A stretch of DNA of 13,470 nucleotides from Candidatus Saccharibacteria bacterium UBA6209 (GCA_905370345.1 CAJPKE010000019.1:1-13470); one strand, 5' to 3'. Numbered from the stretch's first letter, positions 1 through 7,355 are shown. The notes: a model not told the origin generated them from the letters alone. Program-made: numbers and translations.

Positions 1-139
1 TATGCAGGAAGAAAATCAGAAGAAAACGTCTGTTCTTAACCTTCACTCAGCCAAGGACATTCTTAAGAAATACGGTGATGCCAACTTGATTACAAGTAGT
101 GGTGATTATCTCTTTAAACAGGAATTAATTTTTAAATAA
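1..139 (+). CDS. C-terminal end of an unrecognised protein (partial)
   Basis: An open frame runs from the window edge to TAA at 137-139. An ATG at position 2 would give 45 residues, but with one base of upstream sequence I cannot tell whether this is the start or an internal Met. The fragment is hydrophilic and begins Met-Gln-Glu-Glu-Asn. It continues with a Lys/Asp-rich stretch (ILKKYGDANLI) and ends in Phe-Lys. No motif lets me name it. A strong intrinsic terminator starts eight bases after the stop, which supports this being the real end of a transcribed gene. Confidence 0.55.
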   Translation, partial: MQEENQKKTSVLNLHSAKDILKKYGDANLITSSGDYLFKQELIFK

Positions 140-146
140 AGTTGTA

Positions 147-177
147 GAGCTAAATCAAAGGATTTGGCTCTTTTTTT
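147..177 (+). terminator. Rho-independent terminator of the first gene
   Basis: A 10-bp stem (147-156 with 161-170, one G-U pair), a four-base AAAG loop and seven T (171-177) lie directly after the first gene's stop. There is no T-tract on the other strand, so it acts on the plus strand only. Confidence 0.88.
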
Positions 178-383
178 GGTTACAGGACCATAAAAGATGG
201 CTCTTTGCAATGGTTGTTAGGCTGATGTCTGAAGGTGGCGTGCATGCATCACAGGATAATATCGGATGGTGGACTGAGGCGGAGCGATATTCTGAATCTG
301 AAGCTGCGTAGTTATTCTGTATTTTTGTGACACTCCACTCTCGCCGTGCCGAGTAAAAGCTCCACGGACGGGGGTGGATTTTT
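178..383 (+). ncRNA. Candidate structured small RNA or attenuated leader
   Basis: Between two terminators lie about 200 bases with no convincing gene. Local pairing is visible: AATATCG at 258-264 pairs perfectly with CGATATT at 285-291, and a GC-rich 14-bp stem at 335-377 is followed by a T-tract. I could not match it to RNase P RNA, tmRNA, SRP RNA or 6S RNA by their conserved cores. No clear promoter is visible just downstream of 177, so the 5' end is unknown. It could be an independent small RNA, or a leader whose terminal hairpin attenuates transcription into the pyrophosphohydrolase gene at 445. The call is inference from structure alone. Confidence 0.3.
335..383 (+). terminator. GC-rich intrinsic terminator or attenuator
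   Basis: Bases 335-348 pair with 363-377 as 9 bp plus 5 bp, with two G-U pairs and a single bulged A at 368. The loop is 14 bases and TTTTT follows at 379-383. The stem is too strong to be chance in this AT-rich gap. No complete gene ends just before it, which is the main reason to suspect a non-coding transcript upstream. Confidence 0.65.
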
Positions 384-391
384 ACTTTAAA

Positions 392-422
392 TTGATTTTT
401 TATAGGAAAAAAATTATATAAT
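392..422 (+). promoter_or_regulatory. Probable promoter of the NTP pyrophosphohydrolase gene
   Basis: TTGATT (392-397) and a perfect TATAAT (417-422) are separated by 19 bases, which is longer than ideal. Transcription from here would give a short leader carrying a full Shine-Dalgarno, AAAGGAGG, at 434-440 (with 433), four bases before the ATG at 445. Confidence 0.5.
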
Positions 423-444
423 ATAAACAATTAAAGGAGGTTTT

Positions 445-756
445 ATGCCAGTATACAACAAACTTGTCCGCGATAAAATTTTGGAAATCATTAAGGCCAA
501 CGGGCAAAAGCCGACTCACAAAATACTTACGGCAGACGAATACGCCGTGGAGCTTACGAAAAAGCTAGCCGAAGAAGTTGAGGAATATAAAAAAGATAAA
601 AATACCGATGAGCTTGCCGATATCATGGAAGTAGTCTATGCTCTCGCAAGCCTGCATAGTTGTACCGCGGAAGAATTAGAAAAAATTCGCGCAGAAAAAG
701 CAGAAAAACGCGGCGGCTTTGAAAAGAAAATATTCCTAGTGGAGGTGATGGATTAG
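445..756 (+). CDS. MazG-superfamily nucleoside triphosphate pyrophosphohydrolase
   Basis: This 103-residue all-helical protein belongs to the MazG / phosphoribosyl-ATP pyrophosphohydrolase-like superfamily. Enzymes of this fold hydrolyse nucleoside triphosphates to monophosphate and pyrophosphate, often to remove damaged nucleotides. It opens with the family signature NKLVRDKI. The metal-binding acids are visible as EExxE (E43, E44, E47) and ExxD (E56, D59), and the end carries the conserved RGGFEKKIFL block. Length is normal for the small stand-alone form. The start is well fixed by AAAGGAGG four bases upstream. It stands alone between a terminator and the rpsL promoter. Its substrate cannot be read from the sequence; histidine biosynthesis (HisE) is unlikely because no other his genes are near. 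Confidence 0.85.
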   Translation: MPVYNKLVRDKILEIIKANGQKPTHKILTADEYAVELTKKLAEEVEEYKKDKNTDELADIMEVVYALASLHSCTAEELEKIRAEKAEKRGGFEKKIFLVEVMD

Positions 757-794
757 GGTGAGTATGTGTGATAAGTTATGTCTACGGGCAGCGA

Positions 795-823
795 TTTTAC
801 TTTTACGAAATCTGTGCTAGAAT
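795..823 (+). promoter_or_regulatory. Promoter of the rpsL-rpsG operon
   Basis: TTTTAC (795-800), a 17-base spacer and TAGAAT (818-823) preceded by TGC form an extended -10 promoter. The transcript would start near 830, leaving a leader of about 145 nt before rpsL. Leaders of ribosomal protein operons often carry a feedback site. I see only weak pairing here (GCAA..CTC with GAG..TTGC around 870-920), so regulation is not demonstrated. Confidence 0.6.
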
Positions 824-976
824 AGATGTAGAGTTTCCTCTTTTCGGAGTGCGCGGTGTTTTGAATGTGTACAGACTGCAATCTCGGCGGAAAAGGTATA
901 GACACGGAGAGGAGTTGCTGAATCCAAACCGTAAGGCAAATTGCCATAATTAGTTAATCAACCAAGGAGAAATTGG

Positions 977-1390
977 ATGCCAACAATCAACCAATTGGTG
1001 CGCAAACCGCGCCAAACGGCTAAGAAAAAGTCCAAGTCGCCAGCACTAGGTCGTATTCATAACGCCCTAAAAACACGTTATTACGACCAGAATGCACCGC
1101 TTAAGCGTGGTGTTTGTGTGCGTGTGACGACTAAGACGCCAAAGAAACCAAACTCAGCTTTGCGTAAAGTTGCTCGTGTTAAATTGAACAACGGCTATGA
1201 AGTTTGGGCTTACATCGGTGGTGAGGGTCACAACTTGCAGGAGCACGCTGTGGTCTTGATCCGCGGTGGTCGTGTGCCTGACCTTCCAGGTGTGCGTTAT
1301 CACATCGTACGTGGTGCGCTTGACCTTCAGGGTGTTAACAACCGTAAGAAGGGTCGCTCTAAGTACGGTACAAAGAAAGGGGATAAATAA
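977..1390 (+). CDS. rpsL: 30S ribosomal protein S12
   Basis: S12 sits at the decoding centre of the small subunit and helps monitor codon-anticodon pairing. The 137 residues cover the whole family. The conserved core [15 protein letters not shown] (54-68) includes the lysine equivalent to E. coli mature Lys42 at K56, and [11 protein letters not shown] (80-90) follows. An insertion of about 14 residues near 25-42 matches the longer Gram-positive form rather than E. coli. At residue 101 proline replaces the lysine that E. coli has just before the beta-methylthiolated aspartate (D102 here): GGRVPDLPG rather than GGRVKDLPG. The start is supported by AAGGAG at 964-969. rpsG follows after 2 bases, so the two are co-transcribed and probably translationally coupled. 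Confidence 0.97.
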   Translation: MPTINQLVRKPRQTAKKKSKSPALGRIHNALKTRYYDQNAPLKRGVCVRVTTKTPKKPNSALRKVARVKLNNGYEVWAYIGGEGHNLQEHAVVLIRGGRVPDLPGVRYHIVRGALDLQGVNNRKKGRSKYGTKKGDK

Positions 1391-1392
1391 TC

Positions 1393-1872
1393 ATGCCTCG
1401 TAAAGTTACCAAGAAGTTGCAGCGTGAACTTAAACCTGATCGCCGATACCAAAGCGTGCTGGTTCAGCGTTTGATCAACAAGTCAATGCTAGACGGTAAG
1501 AAGTTAGCGGCTGAACGTGCTGTTTACGCAGCCCTAGAAACTGCCGCTAAGAAATTGGATTCTGAAGATCCATTGGCAGTGTTTGAAAAAGCATTGAAAA
1601 ACGTTAGCCCAAGCTTCGAGGTTAAATCTCGTCGCGTTGGTGGTGCTAACTATCAGATTCCATTCCCAGTTCAGGGACATCGACAATTGCACTATGCGTT
1701 TAGTTGGTTAGTTCAATCAGCTCGCGCTCGCAGCGGAATGCCATATTCACAGCGATTGGCGTTGGAAATTGTTGACGCTTATAATGAAGCTGGTGCTGCC
1801 TTCAAGAAGAAGGAAGACACCCACAAGATGGCTGAAGCTAACCGCGCCTTTGCGCACTTTGCTCGCGGCTAA
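1393..1872 (+). CDS. rpsG: 30S ribosomal protein S7
   Basis: S7 is a primary 16S rRNA binding protein that nucleates assembly of the 30S head and lines the E site. The 159-residue length is normal. Recognisable blocks are the N-terminal PRKVTKK, LINKSMLDGKK (27-37), the VEVKSRRVGG-type segment (here FEVKSRRVGGANYQIP) and the C-terminal THKMAEANRAFAHF. The ATG lies 2 bases after the rpsL stop, with a G-rich Shine-Dalgarno (AAAGGGG) inside the end of rpsL. A terminator closes the two-gene operon, so fusA is not directly co-transcribed as it is in E. coli. Confidence 0.97.
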   Translation: MPRKVTKKLQRELKPDRRYQSVLVQRLINKSMLDGKKLAAERAVYAALETAAKKLDSEDPLAVFEKALKNVSPSFEVKSRRVGGANYQIPFPVQGHRQLHYAFSWLVQSARARSGMPYSQRLALEIVDAYNEAGAAFKKKEDTHKMAEANRAFAHFARG

Positions 1873-1895
1873 TTATTGCCTGAAAGCAAAATCAG

Positions 1896-1923
1896 AAAAT
1901 CGCTCTAAACAGGGCGATTTTTT
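1896..1923 (+). terminator. Terminator of the rpsL-rpsG operon
   Basis: AATCGCTC (1898-1905) pairs with GGGCGATT (1912-1919), extended by two A-T pairs, with a six-base loop and six T at 1918-1923. The last T and the next base are also the TG of the yajQ extended -10, so terminator and promoter are fused. Confidence 0.85.
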
Positions 1924-1931
1924 GATATAAT
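1923..1931 (+). promoter_or_regulatory. Extended -10 promoter of yajQ
   Basis: TGATATAAT (TG + TATAAT at 1926-1931) immediately follows the rpsG terminator. No good -35 element is present in the spacing window, as expected for an extended -10 promoter. Transcription would start near 1938, giving a leader of about 15 bases that holds AGGAGGG (1942-1948). Confidence 0.65.
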
Positions 1932-1952
1932 AGAAAAAATTAGGAGGGAGAA

Positions 1953-2447
1953 ATGGCGAGTTTTTCGTTTGATATTGTGTCAGAAATTGACAAGGCTGAG
2001 ATGAATAATGTTTTCATGCAGGCTGAAAAAGAAATCCAAGGGCGTTATGATTTTAAGGGGACGAGCGCGGCAATTGATTGGCTGGATGATAAAAAGGGTC
2101 TGAAAATTACCGGCGACAATGATTGGCAAGTTGATGCTGTTCTGGATATCGTGCGCAAGAAATTGGCGGGGCGTGGTCAGTCGAGCAAAGTCCTGGATTT
2201 ATCAAAAGAGAAAGTTGTTTCGAACCTGAAGATGACTTGGGAGATTCCGTTCAAGCAAGGCCTCGATCAGCCGACGGCGAAGCAAATTGCCGCTGATATT
2301 CGCGCTAATGCGCCGAAAGCTAAGCCACAAATTCAGGGCGACCTCGTTCGTGTTACTTCTGCGTCGAAGGATGAGCTGCAAAAAGTCATTAGTTTGTTAC
2401 GAGAAAGTGATTATGACACACCTCTACAGTTTGTAAATTATCGTTAG
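1953..2447 (+). CDS. yajQ: YajQ-family (DUF520/UPF0234) nucleotide-binding protein
   Basis: This 164-residue protein belongs to the YajQ family. The N-terminal SFDIVSEID signature (5-13), the internal RYDFKG (31-36), the central KLAGRG (70-75) and the late IQGDLVRVTS (127-136) match the family order. The C-terminus FVNYR matches the usual F-x-N-(F/Y)-R. Family members bind nucleotides, and the Xanthomonas homologue is known as a cyclic-di-GMP effector, but a general cellular role is not settled. The start follows a strong AGGAGGG. It has its own promoter, and the degraded protease gene begins 12 bases downstream, so the two were probably co-transcribed. Confidence 0.93.
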   Translation: MASFSFDIVSEIDKAEMNNVFMQAEKEIQGRYDFKGTSAAIDWLDDKKGLKITGDNDWQVDAVLDIVRKKLAGRGQSSKVLDLSKEKVVSNLKMTWEIPFKQGLDQPTAKQIAADIRANAPKAKPQIQGDLVRVTSASKDELQKVISLLRESDYDTPLQFVNYR

Positions 2448-2459
2448 GATCGTAGCGGT

Positions 2460-3663
2460 ATGAATCAGAAGTCAATGAAGAAATTAAAAATTGCAGCCAT
2501 CGCTCTGGGTGTAGTTTTCTTGATCTCTGTTATAGTTGGGCTGATTGTTGTTAATAATAACCGCTCTTCCGGGGTCAGTAAAACCGCAAAAAAGAAGATT
2601 CAGAAGATTTTTGTCGAAGAAGATGCTAAGAGCTTGCAAAAAGTCGTTTCCAAATATGGCTATTCAATTCGATACGACAAGAGCGTTTTTACTGGCGAAG
2701 GTCACGTCTTAAATAAAGATTCTAATGAGAAACAGTATAGCGCCACCACGTATGCTGATGATGAGCTGAAAGAAAGTCGCGCTTATGCGATTTTGCGATT
2801 ACATTTCAAAAAAGGCTCGGAAAAGCCGAAGTAGGAAGAGTAAGACTGTCCCAACTGTTACTCAAGGTGATGTTTCTGGTTCGGCTAGTGACGCGGGCGG
2901 CCATAAGCTATTTTCAATGAGTGCGCAAATTGCGGCAGGTAACAGTGGCGGTCCAGCGTTTGATGACGATGGTAAGCAGATTGGACTAAACACCTACGGC
3001 GGTTCGTCCTGTGCGAATAGTAGCGAGCGCAACAATTCTTGTTTTGGAGAGGGGATATTTCGTGATATCGCTGATCTGAAAACTATGGCGAAGAAAAATA
3101 ATGTTGCGTTATCGGCAAACGGCGAATTGACTAAGCTATGGAAAGATGGCTTGGAGAGTTTTTCTCAAGGTAAATATTCTCAGGCAAAAGCTAAATTTGA
3201 ACAATTGGATAAAAAATACCCAGATAATTATTTGGTAGCAAAAATGATCGAAGTTTCATCCAATACTCCAGATGATTCTACGGAAAGCGAGGCATCTAGC
3301 GCAGAAGCTGGAGTGAGCGAATCAGAGAACAATACTACGGTCGTAATCGTAGTTGTGGTGATTCTTTCAACGGGGGCGTTATTCTTAACGGTGTCAATTA
3401 TCGCAATTGCTGTTTCTGTCAGTAATCGTCGAAAGATGAATACTTATCCATATCCTGTCGCTGGACAATTCCCGCAGCAGCCTCAATATCCACAGCAGCC
3501 GTATCAGCAGCTAGTTCCGCCGCAACAACAATATCCGTAACAACCTGGTCAATATCCGCCAACATACGCGCAGCCGCCTATAGAGCAGTCTCCAGCTAAC
3601 TATCCACCTGCGGCACCAGCTCCGAACGGCAACGAGTCTAAAAATCCTCCGGCTCAGAGCTAG
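2460..3663 (+). pseudogene. Decayed membrane-anchored trypsin-like serine protease
   Basis: Two overlapping frames and a read-through tail together resemble one broken gene. Frame 1 (2460-2834, TAG) encodes a membrane segment at residues 10-32 and an extracellular part ending SRAYAILRL, where trypsin-like enzymes usually have the catalytic Asp; here Ala (A108) stands in a D-x-A-x-L-like context. Frame 2 (open from about 2785 to TAA 3538-3540) carries the catalytic-serine motif GNSGGPAF (Ser codon 2944-2946). A TPR-like helix pair (about 3124-3250), a second membrane segment (about 3340-3420) and a Pro/Gln/Tyr-rich tail follow. The tail continues in frame past the TAA, with the same composition, to TAG at 3661-3663. 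No TNxHV-type histidine motif is present. Lesions: frame change near 2830, missing middle, in-frame stop. Protease family assignment is fairly sure; inactivation is inference. Confidence 0.75.
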
Positions 3664-3680
3664 TCAAAAACATAGATAAC

Positions 3681-3689
3681 TGATATAAT
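3681..3689 (+). promoter_or_regulatory. Extended -10 promoter of fusA
   Basis: TGATATAAT, identical to the yajQ element, lies 18 bases after the end of the protease remnant. The -35 position holds only a poor match. Transcription would begin near 3696 and give a leader of about 72 nt. Confidence 0.6.
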
Positions 3690-3704
3690 AAAACGCAAGA
3701 GTAG

Positions 3705-3733
3705 TTTTTTGGTGCCAAAAAATTGACCAAAAA
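3705..3733 (+). promoter_or_regulatory. Alternative hairpins in the fusA leader
   Basis: A T-rich arm at 3705-3713 can pair either with CAAAAAA at 3716-3722 (loop GTGC) or with ACCAAAAA at 3726-3733 (eight perfect pairs, 12-base loop). The two structures exclude each other and are both A-U rich. The fusA Shine-Dalgarno (AAAGGA, 3756-3761) lies downstream. Any regulatory role is speculative. Confidence 0.3.
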
Positions 3734-3767
3734 TCTCGGCAAATTAACGTAATATAAAGGAAAATTT

Positions 3768-5858
3768 ATGGCAGAGACGCATGTTCCGCTAAAGAATTTT
3801 AGAAATATTGGTATTATTGCCCATATTGACGCCGGTAAAACGACGACAACTGAGGGTATTTTGTACCGCACTGGCTTGACACATAAGATCGGTGTGGTTC
3901 GTGGTGAAGGTGACGGTGCTACCACCGACTGGATGGCGCAGGAGAAAGAGCGTGGTATTACTATTACGTCAGCTGCTGTGACTTGTTTCTGGAAAGATCA
4001 CAAGATTAACATCATCGACACACCAGGACACATCGACTTTACCGCTGAGGTTGAGCGTAGCTTGCGCGTGCTTGACGGTGCGGTTACGGTCTTTGATGGT
4101 AAGATGGGCGTTGAAGCTCAGTCTGAAACTGTTTGGCGCCAGGCTAATAAGTACGGTGTGCCTCGTATTTGTTTCGTTAACAAGATCAACCAGACGGGTG
4201 GTGACTTCTACAAATCTCTTGAGTCAATTCACAACCGTTTGAGTAAGCAGGCTTTCCCAGTTCACTTGCCAATTGGTTTTGAAAAGACTATCAACGGTGT
4301 TGTCGACTTGATTGATATGAAGGCCTACACCTACGACGACTACACAGACCACGAGCTTAAGGTTGGCGAAATTCCGGCTGACATGCTTGAAAAAGCTAAG
4401 AACGCACGTTCTCTGTTGGTTGAAAACGCCGTTGAAGCTGACGACGAATTGATGATGAAGTTCTTGGATCAGGGCGAAGAAGCTATTACCGTTGACGAGC
4501 TGAAGATGGCTCTACGCAAGCGCGTTTTGGCTGGTGACTTTTACCTAGTTACTGGTGGTGATGGTCGCGGTGTGATCGTTGAGAAGTTGCTTGACTTGAT
4601 GGTTGACTTCTTGCCAAGCCCTCTAGACGTTGATGAAATTTGGGGTAAGAATCCAAAGACTGGCGACGAAGTTAGCCGCAAGCCATCAGACAAGGAGCCT
4701 TTGTCGGCTTTGGCGTTTAAGATTGCTGCCGACCCATTTGTTGGTAAGTTGATCTTCGTTCGTGTCTATTCTGGTGTTTTGACTTCAGGAAGCTACGTTC
4801 TTAATACGACAACTGGCGAAAAAGAGCGAATTGGACGAATCGTTCGTATGTTTGCTGACAAGCGTGAAGAAATTAGCAAGGTTGAAGCTGGTGACATTGC
4901 CGCTGTGGTTGGTCTGAAATCTACTGCAACTGGTAACACGTTAGCAGACGTAGCTCATCCGATTGCTCTTGAGTCAATTGAATTCCCAGAGCCACCAGTA
5001 TCGATCGCGGTTGAGCCAAAATCAAAGGCTGACCAGGAAAAAATGGCGTTGGCGTTGCAGCGCTTGGCTGAAGAAGACCCAACTTTCCGAATTCATACTG
5101 ACGAAGAAACGGGTCAGACAATTATGTCAGGAATGGGTGAGTTACACCTAGATATTCTTATCGACCGTATGAAGCGCGAATTTAAGGTTGAAGCCAACAT
5201 TGGTGAGCCTCAGGTTGCCTTCCGCGAAAGCATTAAGGGTCGTTCTGAAGTTCAAGGTAAGCACGCTAAGCAGTCTGGTGGTCGCGGTCAATATGGTGAC
5301 GTATGGGTACGCTTTGAGCCAAATGAGACCGGTAAGGGCTTTGAATTCGTTGATGAAATTAAGGGTGGTGTGGTTCCTCAGGAATATCGCCCAGCCGTAA
5401 TGAAGGGTATTCGCGAAACATTGGAAGGCGGTGTTATTGCTGGCTATCCAGTTGTTGACGTTAAGGCTACACTTTACGATGGTTCATACCACGATGTCGA
5501 CTCCTCAGAATTGGCGTTCTCATTGGCAGGTTCGATAGCTGCCCGTGAAGGTATTAAGCAGGCTAACCCAATCTTGCTTGAGCCAGTTATGAAGGTTGAA
5601 GTTACTACACCAGAAGACTTCATGGGTGACATTATCGGCGACCTTAACTCACGTCGCGGACGTATCGACGCTATGGAAGACTTGATGGGTGGCGCTAAGT
5701 TGATTAAGGCATTTGTGCCATTAGCAAATATGTTCGGCTACACATCGGACATTCGCTCAATGTCTCAGGGTCGCGCCGCTTCAACGATGGAATTAGCTCA
5801 ATACGAGGAAGTTCCACCAAACGTTGCGCAAGAGATTATCGAAAAGCGAAATAAATAA
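3768..5858 (+). CDS. fusA: Elongation factor G with altered guanine-recognition motifs
   Basis: EF-G is the GTPase that drives ribosomal translocation and, with RRF, ribosome recycling. The 696 residues give all five domains: G1 AHIDAGKT (18-25), G2 RGITI (62-66), G3 DTPGH (84-88), the domain II start [13 protein letters not shown] (314-326), domain [12 protein letters not shown] (455-463), and the domain IV tip [10 protein letters not shown] (572-581) with His575 matching E. coli His583. Two features are odd. G4, normally NKMD, reads NKIN (N138-N141), and the G5 Ser-Ala of GSAF is replaced by G-G-D-G (263-266). Switch I also seems two residues longer than in E. coli ([13 protein letters not shown]). 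As the only EF-G here, followed by a good terminator, it is presumably the working one. Confidence 0.97.
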   Translation: MAETHVPLKNFRNIGIIAHIDAGKTTTTEGILYRTGLTHKIGVVRGEGDGATTDWMAQEKERGITITSAAVTCFWKDHKINIIDTPGHIDFTAEVERSLRVLDGAVTVFDGKMGVEAQSETVWRQANKYGVPRICFVNKINQTGGDFYKSLESIHNRLSKQAFPVHLPIGFEKTINGVVDLIDMKAYTYDDYTDHELKVGEIPADMLEKAKNARSLLVENAVEADDELMMKFLDQGEEAITVDELKMALRKRVLAGDFYLVTGGDGRGVIVEKLLDLMVDFLPSPLDVDEIWGKNPKTGDEVSRKPSDKEPLSALAFKIAADPFVGKLIFVRVYSGVLTSGSYVLNTTTGEKERIGRIVRMFADKREEISKVEAGDIAAVVGLKSTATGNTLADVAHPIALESIEFPEPPVSIAVEPKSKADQEKMALALQRLAEEDPTFRIHTDEETGQTIMSGMGELHLDILIDRMKREFKVEANIGEPQVAFRESIKGRSEVQGKHAKQSGGRGQYGDVWVRFEPNETGKGFEFVDEIKGGVVPQEYRPAVMKGIRETLEGGVIAGYPVVDVKATLYDGSYHDVDSSELAFSLAGSIAAREGIKQANPILLEPVMKVEVTTPEDFMGDIIGDLNSRRGRIDAMEDLMGGAKLIKAFVPLANMFGYTSDIRSMSQGRAASTMELAQYEEVPPNVAQEIIEKRNK

Positions 5859-5870
5859 TCTCTACCTCAT

Positions 5871-5902
5871 AAAAAATCCTCGGAGCGAATCCGGGGATTT
5901 TT
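5871..5902. terminator. Bidirectional terminator between fusA and the exporter gene
   Basis: Bases 5872-5883 pair with 5891-5902 (12 bp, one G-U pair) around the loop AGCGAAT. A T-tract follows on the plus strand, and the A-run at 5871-5876 gives a T-tract on the minus strand. It sits between the convergent stops of fusA and the exporter gene and can serve both. Confidence 0.88.
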
Positions 5903-5926
5903 GTTTGGCTAAATTTCGGGTTATTT

Positions 5927-7318
5927 TTATGATATCTGTGTGTTTCGGCGGAATAAATTGATAAATTGTCGGCGAATTGGGCGGCCGACGATGTTGCCGA
6001 ATGACGCACCAATTGCTACTGCCACGCCGATGAGAATTGCTCGCGCTAAGATAGCCAAGGCTGGTAGGAAGTTTGCGCTGTTCGGTGGATATAGAACGAC
6101 GCCCATCAATCCATTGTAAAGCGACAATCCTGGAACTAATGGCACGATTCCCGCCGCGATAATCGCCAAGGAGGGGAATTTCCATAATCTGGAAGTCATG
6201 ACTGCGACCAGACCAATTACCGCCGCCGCGATGCCGCTCGCTGTTACGATATCAAAACCAAAACTCATGGCCAATCTTGAAATCCACCAGCCAAAAATTG
6301 CGATTAATGCCGAAATAATCATTCCTAAAAATCGAGAATGATTCCTCAGAACGAACGCCGCCGCGATAATTCCAGCCCCCAAATACTGAGTGTGCTTGTC
6401 TGCTAATGTCAATCGATCTGGTGTCGCTGGGAAAGTAACACCGAATTTTGTCGCAATGTATAATCCGACCATCACGCCAGCAATTACGCCGCCCGTCGCC
6501 ATTACGACTTTTAATAATCTGGCGTTGGCAGTCATGTAATATTCGTCAATTGCGTCTTGAAATGCGCCAACAAACATTAGTCCCGCGACTAATAAGACAA
6601 TTCCACTGATAACCAACAATGTTGCGTTGACGCTTAGCCCCAGATAATTGCTACACCAAGCTGCGCCCGCCGCCACCAATGTTACGAAAATCGCCACGAG
6701 GGATTGCGAATAAAACAACGGTGCGCCAATACGCCCCAGCCACCTCAGCAGTCCAGTCGCTGAGAATCCGAGCAGAAACGCTATCGATGCCATGAGCAAA
6801 CTGCCGCCGTATAGAATAACAGAACCCGCGCTCACTAATCCGCCCGCCGCGTAAACGACTAGCCGGGAATGTTTGGTGGGTTTTTTGAGTATTTGTTGCA
6901 ATCGCTCTTCGGCTTCTTCCAGGGAAAGCTGTTTGCGACGAATGTCGAGGGCTAATAATTGCAATGCTTGAATCAATTGATAATTAGGATCGTCAGGAAC
7001 GATAACTCGCGCCATCGTCAAAGGTTCATGGCTAACTCCGCGGTCTTGAGAAATTGTCACCAGGGTATAACTAATGTCAATATGAACAGGTTTTTGGCAA
7101 TAAGTATTAGTGATTCCGTGAGACATGCGCACCACGTCGCGCGCAACCACGCCCATGCTCAGAAGCTGCTCAGCAATCGTCATAGCCAGGCGCAAAGCTC
7201 GCATATTCGGCGTCAAACTTTCGTCAATTTTCTCCAGATGATGCTCTGGCTCAAAGCTGTAAAGATTAGCGACTCGGGCTAATGATTGCTCAATGAATTT
7301 TGGTACTTTTTTCTTCAC
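5927..7318 (-). CDS. ThrE-family threonine/serine exporter
   Basis: The protein has a soluble N-terminal half followed by ten hydrophobic segments, the layout of ThrE exporters in which two five-helix domains (PF06738-like and PF12821-like) are fused. Family hallmarks seen are AEQLLSMGVVARDVVRM, DDPNYQLIQALQLL, AFQDAIDEYYMTANARLLKV and the late IVPLVPGLSLYNGLMG. Members export threonine and serine by proton exchange; substrate here is inferred. The frame stays open up to GTG at 7417, but I prefer GTG at 7318 (463 residues). The upstream 99 bases hold a long hairpin that fits as the previous gene's terminator, then TACACT seven bases before the GTG. No Shine-Dalgarno is present, so the mRNA would be leaderless. 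The 7417 start (496 residues, TAGTG overlap with the upstream stop) is the alternative. Confidence 0.85.
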   Translation of the reverse strand: MKKKVPKFIEQSLARVANLYSFEPEHHLEKIDESLTPNMRALRLAMTIAEQLLSMGVVARDVVRMSHGITNTYCQKPVHIDISYTLVTISQDRGVSHEPLTMARVIVPDDPNYQLIQALQLLALDIRRKQLSLEEAEERLQQILKKPTKHSRLVVYAAGGLVSAGSVILYGGSLLMASIAFLLGFSATGLLRWLGRIGAPLFYSQSLVAIFVTLVAAGAAWCSNYLGLSVNATLLVISGIVLLVAGLMFVGAFQDAIDEYYMTANARLLKVVMATGGVIAGVMVGLYIATKFGVTFPATPDRLTLADKHTQYLGAGIIAAAFVLRNHSRFLGMIISALIAIFGWWISRLAMSFGFDIVTASGIAAAVIGLVAVMTSRLWKFPSLAIIAAGIVPLVPGLSLYNGLMGVVLYPPNSANFLPALAILARAILIGVAVAIGASFGNIVGRPIRRQFINLFRRNTQIS

Positions 7319-7325
7319 AATATCT

Positions 7326-7331
7326 AGTGTA
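7326..7331 (-). promoter_or_regulatory. Probable leaderless promoter (-10) of the exporter gene
   Basis: On the minus strand TACACT, preceded by TGT as an extended -10, lies exactly seven bases before the GTG at 7318. The nine-base word TACACTAGA is shared with the glgB promoter. No good -35 is visible at 17 bases. Confidence 0.45.
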
Positions 7332-7355
7332 ACAAATTTTATGCCAATAGAAATA

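Noticed and set aside
155..430. 91-residue open frame on the minus strand
   Set aside because: It overlaps two plus-strand terminators and the pyrophosphohydrolase promoter, and its N-terminus is just translated AT-rich sequence. No ribosome site and no recognisable domain.
934..944. GGCAAATTGCC as a hairpin in the rpsL leader
   Set aside because: The arms leave a loop of one base, or only three pairs with a realistic loop, so it cannot form a useful stem.
768..953. 61-residue plus-strand frame with a GTG start
   Set aside because: It covers the rpsL promoter and leader, has no ribosome site and no recognisable protein character.
2785..3540. Independent functional gene starting at ATG 2785
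   Set aside because: The first 20 residues are a frame-shifted reading of the upstream frame, without a ribosome site or signal sequence; the rest is the back half of a trypsin-like protease. Treated as part of one pseudogene.
2834..3540. Genetic-code change (UGA or other stop recoding) as the explanation for the broken protease
   Set aside because: The interrupting stops are TAG and TAA, which are also used as true stops by neighbouring genes, and a frame change is needed as well.
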